A DNA stretch of 64,000 nt from Aegilops tauschii subsp. strangulata (taxonomy: Eukaryota > Streptophyta > Magnoliopsida > Poales > Poaceae): assembly GCF_002575655.3 (NCBI RefSeq), contig NC_053035.3:377805792-377869791 (forward strand), written 5' to 3'. The position numbers were made by a program, and so were the translations under genes. Below are positions 58,391-64,000 of the stretch, piece after piece (the stretch's first letter is position 1; the number at the start of each line of letters is the position of its first letter). Under the pieces are notes generated by a model. That model ran no database searches. It had not been told where the DNA came from and was given only the letters and a program-made list of their open reading frames with translations.

Positions 58391-61088
58391 TGTAGCGACC
58401 AGACCTCAAATGGCCTGTGCTGCTGTGCACCAGTGTCATCCCTGGATCAGTAATGCTGACATGCACAGTATAAATGGAGGATTTATAACAGAGTAGCAAT
58501 CACACACTTATTACATCGAATATCTCCAAAGAGATTAAGTATGATAAGCATGGCTTAAGGCCATCTAATAACGATAACAGCGGAAGACTTGGAAGATAAG
58601 TGAGTCCATCAACTCCAGCGGCATCACTGAGTATAAGACCACGACCTAGGGCACCTTACTCGTCGTCTGAAAAGTCTGCAACATGAAACGTTGCAGCCCG
58701 AAAACGGGTCAGCACATAGAATATGCTGGCAATGTAACACATAGAGAATAATGAACAAAATAATGCTATACTACATGCATATATGGCTGGTGGAAAGCTC
58801 TATGGTTACAGTTTTGCGAAAAGCCAATTTTATCCTACTTCAAAGGAATTAATTTTATTTAACTATCATGGTGGTTGTGAAACATTGAGATGGTTGACAG
58901 CATCTCAATCCCAAATTAAAAGTCATCAATAACCCAACAAAATTAATTAGAGGTAACATAGTGTTGAGATTCACATGATAATCCAAGTACTAGATACTCA
59001 AGTTGTCCATAACCGGGGACACGACTAACCATGATTAGTTTATACACTCTGCAGAGGTTTGTGCACTTTTCCCCACAAGACTTGATCTCCTCCGTTGGAT
59101 TACTCGCACTACATGGTGTTTGAGTAACGGATGACCAAGACACAGTCTTTCAGAAGTGTTTGCACCTTACGTATGGGTAGACAGTTACACCTACTTTCCC
59201 CTACATCTGCTAGTCTACCACTGTAAGAGTTCACACAACTTAGTCAACTATGCTAGAGCCCATAATAGCTTGCGGCTGCACACGGAAGTTTCTAGCATGA
59301 ATAATCTCATGATCCCTTTGAACCTGGGTGGCGGTCCAAAAGAAAAACAGGCAATCCTGGAATACCCAGGTACCTCAATCCACCCAGATGTGAGTTTAAG
59401 TTGCCACCTTAAGTAAACCATTAATTAACAATCTCACGTCTGTCATGAATTTCACTCAAACCCAATCCACGTCTACGAGCATAGCATGGCAATAGTAAAA
59501 GCAACGTAGAAGTAACTCCCAAGGGTTTGAATAGAAAACAGGTGATAGGTTCTACCTCATCTACTTCCCAATACCCACAGTTTAATTAGATCTTAATCAT
59601 GCAAGTGTTTGAGGGTTGAATCTAATGCATAAAAACTGGGTATGAAAAGGATATGATCAAAGTGTTACTTGCCTTGCTGATGATCCGCAAAACCTAGCGA
59701 TTCGAAGTAACAAGCGGCACACTCCGGGTACTCTATCGCAAACAAACAAGCATACAATCAGTACTCATCTAATGCACAGGTAAAACTCGAATGAAAGATC
59801 TAACCAGAAAGTTCAACTTAAGAACTCCGGTTTGCAAAAAGTATCAACTCGAAAGAAGCAACGAAAGTCAAACGGCGAAAGAAAGAAACTTCGTTTGCTA
59901 ATCTGGATCTAGGTCAAATTTTACTGTAGCAAAAACTTGTTTGAGTAGGTTAAACGGAAAGAAAATTTCGAGACGAAACTCTGGGCGCTTGAATCGCCTG
60001 ATTCCGATAAACGAGCGAGAAGTTAAACAGAATCGAAGATTCGATCAGAAATCGAATCTGAGATAATCGCAGAAAAATCCGACGAAAAAGAAAAAACGGA
60101 CGAACGGTTAAATAACGGACGTTCGTTAACAGAGAAAAACCGACGAACGCGTTCGTCAGAACGAACGGTTCGGTGAACGCTCGCAAAATAATAAAACCGA
60201 AAAAAAACCGATCTAGGGTTTTTTTTAAACGAAGGGTTTTTTTTACAGAAAACCGGCAACGACGGAAACGGGCGGCGGCAGTACCTCGACGGGCGGGCTC
60301 CGGCGAGGGGCTCCGGCGGCGGGGTGCGGGGCTCCGGGGGGGCGACTCCGGCGACGAGGGGCGGCGGCTCCGGCGACTCCCGGCGGCGGCGCTCGGCGAG
60401 ATGAGGGGCGGCGGCGGCGGCTCGAGGTGAGGAGAGAGGCGAGGGGGGTATATAAAGGGGAGGTCCGAAGGTGGCTTGGGGAAGGGGCGGCGAGGGGAGG
60501 CGTGCGGCGGCCGGACTCGGCAAGGCGGCGGCGGCGCTCCCGTGCGGGAAGAGGAGAGGGCGCGGGCGGGCCGTCGGCTGGGCCTTTGGCCCAGTCGGCG
60601 CGCGGGCATTTTTTTTATAAGATCCACGGAAAATAATACGTACAAAAATAAATAAAAATCAGAAAAATATGAAATAAATTTTCCCCGTCTAGTTTGAAAA
60701 TCTAGAATAGGGTGAACATTTTTAAAATGAAAAATAAATATTTTGAAAACATGCAATATTTTTAATGCAATAAAAATTGCAAATAAAATCCAAATAAATT
60801 CCAAATAATGATTTTAACATTTTTCCTCCAGTATTTCAATTGTTTTGGAGAAGTCATATTTTCTCCTCTCGTTTATTTAAAATGAAATATTTTTCCGGAG
60901 AGAAAAACAATTAAAACCACAATCCTCGTTGGAAAATCAAATTTGAAAAATTCGAGAAAATCCCCAACTCTCTCCGAGGGTCCTTGAGTTGCTTAGGATT
61001 TATCGAGGATTTGTCAAAATGCAACAAAACATGATATGCAATGATGATCTATGTATAACATTCCAAATTGAAAATTTGGGATGTTACA
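58391..61088 (-). repeat. Element D 3' LTR
   Basis: This LTR of about 2.7 kb has ends TGTAGCGACC and GGGATGTTACA (plus-strand writing). It contains a GC-rich block (about 60250-60610) with a TATATA box near 60448 and A/T-rich flanks. The open frames in the GC-rich block are low-complexity Pro/Arg-rich and are not considered genes. Confidence 0.8.
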
Positions 61089-61104
61089 AACCTACCCCCC
61101 TTAA
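61089..61104 (-). other. Element D polypurine tract
   Basis: On the minus strand AAGGGGGGTAGG lies directly before the 3' LTR, the expected plus-strand priming site. Confidence 0.7.
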
Positions 61105-62273
61105 GATGAATCTCGCCCTCGAGATTCGGGTTGGCTAGAAAACAGGTGGGAGTGGTTTTTCCGTAGATCTTCCTCTCGCTCCCAGGTCGCTTCATCTTCT
61201 GTGTGGTGACTCCACTGAACTTTGCAAAACTTGATAACCTTGCTGCGGGTAACTCGGCTGGCATACTCGATAATCCTAACTGGTTTCTCCTCATAAGTCA
61301 AATCACTTTCCAACTGAATCGCTTGCAGTGGCACAGTATCTCTTAGTGGTATCTCAGCCATCTCTGCGTGGCACTTCTTCAACTGCGAAACGTGAAATAC
61401 ATCATGAACTCCAGACAATCCTTCGGGCAATTCCAGCTTGTAAGCAACTTCTCCCATACGTTCCAACACTCTGTATGGTCCGATAAAACGGGGCGCTAAT
61501 TTTCCTTTAACACCAAAGCGCTTCATTCCTCGAAGTGGTGATACTCGAAGATACACTCTGTCTCCGACTTCGTGAACTGTCTCCTTTCATTTAGAATCGG
61601 CATAACTCTTCTGCCTGGACTGGGCTACCTTGAGCCTATCGCGAATCAACCTTACTTTCTGTTCAGACTCCTTAATCAAATCTGGTCCAAACAACTGACG
61701 ATCTCCAACTTCGTCCCATAACAACGGTGTTCTACACCTCCTTCCGTACAAAGCTTCGAAAGGGGCCATCTTCAAACTGGTTTGATAACTGTTGTTATAC
61801 GAAAACTCCGCATATGGCAAATTGTCGTCCCAACTAGATCCATAATCTAGTGCACAAGCTCTCAACATGTCCTCCAAAATCTGGTTGACTCTTTCGGTCT
61901 GTCCATCTGTCTGCGGGTGAAATGCTGTACTAAATTCCAGCCTGGTTCCCAACGTTTCATGTAACTGCTTCCAAAACTTCGAGGTAAATTGGGTTCCTCT
62001 GTCTGATACAATGGTCCTCGGAACTCCATGCAAACATACGATCCTGGTCATGTATATCTTTGCCAACTTAGCACTGGTGTAAGTGGTCTTCACTGGAATG
62101 AAATGAGCCACTTTCGTCAATCGGTCGACTACAACCCATATTGAGTCATAGCCTGAACGAGTCCTGGGTAATCCCGTGATAAAATCCATGCCTATTTTAT
62201 CCCACTTCCATTCGGGTATCGGCAATGGTTGTAGCAATCCTGCTGGCTTCTGATGCTCTGCCTTCACTCTCTG
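61101..62273 (-). pseudogene. Element D integrase with C-terminal chromodomain
   Basis: From 62267 leftwards: WDKIGMDFITGLPRT (first Asp), FTSKFWKQLHETLG after IVSDRGTQ (second Asp) and HPQTDGQTERVNQIL (Glu). After a TGA at 61587-61589, the GPYRVLERMGEVAYKLELPE domain and a chromodomain follow (RIIEYASRVTRSKVIKFCKV, ending near WEREEDLRKNHSHLF). At 62274 a TGA stands where the last Cys of the HHCC finger is expected (VCDV*QRVKAEHQK), so the finger is lost as well as the frame. The chromodomain normally guides integration to marked chromatin. Confidence 0.82.
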
Positions 62274-64000
62274 TCATACATCACAAACTGCTACATACTC
62301 CGCAATATCCTTCTTCATTCTGGTCCACCAGAAAGTATTCTTCAAATCCAAATACATCTTGGTATTCCCTGGGTGAATCGAGTATGGTGAATCATGAGCT
62401 TCTTGCAAAATCAACTTCCTGATCTCCGGATCATTAGGCACATATACGCGGTCCTTGAACCATAAGGTATCGTGCTCATCCTCACGAAATCCCTTGGCTT
62501 TTCCTTTGCTCATCTTCTCCTTTATCTCCTCAATCTCCTTGTCTGTCTTCTGAGCTTCTCTGATCCTGTCCATCAAGGTAGATTGAATCTCCAATGTCGC
62601 TAAATAGCCTCTTGGGACTATCTCCAAACATAGCTCACGTAGGTCCCCGGCTAACTCCTGAGGTAACTCTCCGGTCATGAGGGTGTTGACATGACTCTTG
62701 CGGCTCAACGCGTCTGCTACTACGTTAGCCTTTCCAAGGTGATAATGCAATCTCATATCATAATCCTTGATGAGCTCCAACCATCTCCTCTGTCTGAGAT
62801 TTAACTCCTTCTGCGTGAAAATGTACTTCAAACTCTTGTGATCCGTGTACACCTCACAATGGTTTCCGATGAGAAAATGTCTCCATGCCTTCAATGCATG
62901 CACCACGGCTGCTAATTCCAAATCGTGCATAGCATAATTCTTCTCATGGGGTTTAAGTTGTCGTGAAGCATACGACACAACTCTTCCTTCCTGCATAAGT
63001 ACTGCTCCAAGTCCTCGACAAGAAGCGTCGCAAAAAACTTCATAGTCCTTGCGTTGATCTGGCAGAATCAACACTGGTGAGGTAACCAATCGTTTCTTCA
63101 ACTCTTGGAAACTAGCTTCACATTCCTCAGTCCAATTGAATTTGGTGTCCTTCTTCAATAGCTCAGTCATGGGCTTAGCAATCTTCGAGAAATTCTCGAT
63201 GAATCTCCGGTAGTATCCTGCAAGTCCAAGAAAACTCCGGATTTCTCCAACTGTCGTGGGTGGTTCCCAATTTGTCACTGTGTTAACCTTGGCAGGGTCT
63301 ACTGCTATTCCTTCTCCAGAAATAACATGTCCAAGGAATCCAACTTCTTTCAACCAAAACTCACATTTGCTGAACTTGGCATATAACTGATGTTCTCTGA
63401 GCTTCTCAAGTACCAATCGTAAATGCTCCTCATGCTCTTCTTCATCCTTGGAAAAGATTAAAATATCATCAATGAACACCACGATGAACTTATCCAAAAA
63501 CTCCATAAACACTTTGTTCATCAGGTTCATGAAATAGGCAGGTGCGTTAGTCAGCCCAAATGACATAACGGTATACTCATACAATCCATATCTGGTGGTA
63601 AATGTCGTCTTAGGTATATCCTGCTCTCGAATCTTTAACTGATGGTATCCTGATCGTAGATCGATCTTGGAAATACTTTAGCTCCTTGCAAGCGGTCAAA
63701 CAAATCATTGATCATCGGCAGTGGGTACTTGTTTTTGATGGTCACTTCATTCAATCCTCGGTAATCAACAACCATCCTCAGCGATCCATCTTTCTTCTCC
63801 ACTAGAAGTACTGGTGATCCCCAAGGTGACGAACTTGGGCGAATATAGCCTTTATCCAGTAACTCCTTGATCTGCTGCTTAATTTCCTCCAAATCCTTTG
63901 CGGGCATCCTGTACGGTCTCTTAGATATTGGCCCCGTGCCTGGCAAAAGTTCAATCAAGAACTCAATGTCTCTATCCGGTGGCATGCCTGGCAACTCTTC
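62274..64000 (-). pseudogene. Element D RT and RNase H, continuing off the window
   Basis: The frame 63584-62274 has RT ([20 protein letters not shown]), thumb ([20 protein letters not shown]), RNase H ([39 protein letters not shown]) and the start of the integrase finger ([20 protein letters not shown]). The upstream RT part lies in another frame (63994-63635: [36 protein letters not shown]). A one-base loss near 63670 separates them (AKVFPRSI where [12 protein letters not shown] would be usual). Confidence 0.85.

Larger units (their letters stand above)
58391..64000 (-). mobile_element. Element D: Ty3/gypsy chromovirus (Tekay/Del-like), cut by right edge
   Basis: The 3' LTR is 58391-61088, followed rightwards by a polypurine tract and then integrase with chromodomain, RNase H and RT on the minus strand. 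Protease, gag and the 5' LTR lie outside the window. GTAAC at 58386-58390 should be one target-duplication copy. The C-terminal chromodomain places it among chromoviruses, and the long LTR fits the Tekay/Del branch. At least two stops and a frameshift are present. Confidence 0.88.

Noticed and set aside
59950..60804. 284-codon minus-strand open frame in the LTR of element D
   Set aside because: It is low-complexity Pro/Arg/Ser sequence from the GC-rich block of the LTR, flanked by Phe-rich A/T stretches, with no domain.
1..64000. tRNA or rRNA genes
   Set aside because: No cloverleaf-type A and B box pairs or rRNA-like sequence were noticed; only primer-binding sites resemble tRNA ends. A tRNA scan was not possible.

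Overview
This window is a stretch of a large, repeat-rich plant genome, almost certainly a Triticeae grass (wheat, Aegilops or a close relative). The evidence is a Ty1/copia LTR of about 1.7 kb of the Angela/BARE/WIS type, three kinds of Ty3/gypsy LTR elements typical of wheat intergenic DNA, a Stowaway-like MITE, intron-bearing genes with GT..AG junctions, and no sign of operons or bacterial genes. No element or gene name was checked against a database.

Layout. (1) 1-9228: element A, a Tat/Retand-type Ty3/gypsy element on the minus strand, cut by the left window edge, inserted into the reverse transcriptase gene of a copia element E. (2) 9229-12164: the 3' part of E (RT, RNase H, complete 3' LTR) on the plus strand. 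(3) 12165-15210: host DNA with a short-phrase repeat and the 5' exons of a B3-like gene. (4) 15211-39169: gypsy element C (minus strand, target duplication ACGAT), inserted in a coding exon of the B3-like gene. C itself carries a complete 13.9-kb element B (24156-38082, plus strand, target duplication GAAAG; same family as A). (5) 39170-40111: the 3' exons of the B3-like gene, still in frame. (6) about 40.4-58.4 kb: an 18-kb zone built from degenerate copies of a short phrase (CGTGCCTCT / AACGTGACTCT / GGAATCATTTGGAACACA). It contains tandem arrays, two DEDDy 3'-5' exonuclease-like copies, an acidic-protein gene, two paralogous coiled-coil genes and a third, unrelated-looking coiled-coil gene. 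(7) 58391-64000: the 3' LTR and most of pol of a chromodomain-bearing gypsy element D (minus strand), running off the right edge.

How it fits together. The two nested stacks give a relative history: E before A, and B3 gene before C before B. LTR divergence agrees: about 3.2% by eye for C and about 2.5% for B. Elements A, B and C each carry, besides gag-pol, a multi-exon gene on the opposite strand with the plant 'putative gypsy type transposon' (Transposase_28) character, so gag-pol and the extra gene converge tail to tail. Most inactivating changes, in retroelements and host genes alike, are CAG to TAG or CGA to TGA, as expected from long cytosine methylation.

The least explained parts are the 18-kb phrase-repeat zone, the homologous upstream module shared by three minus-strand genes in it, the exonuclease pair that has decayed in complementary ways, and a UAG codon between protease and RT shared by elements A and B.
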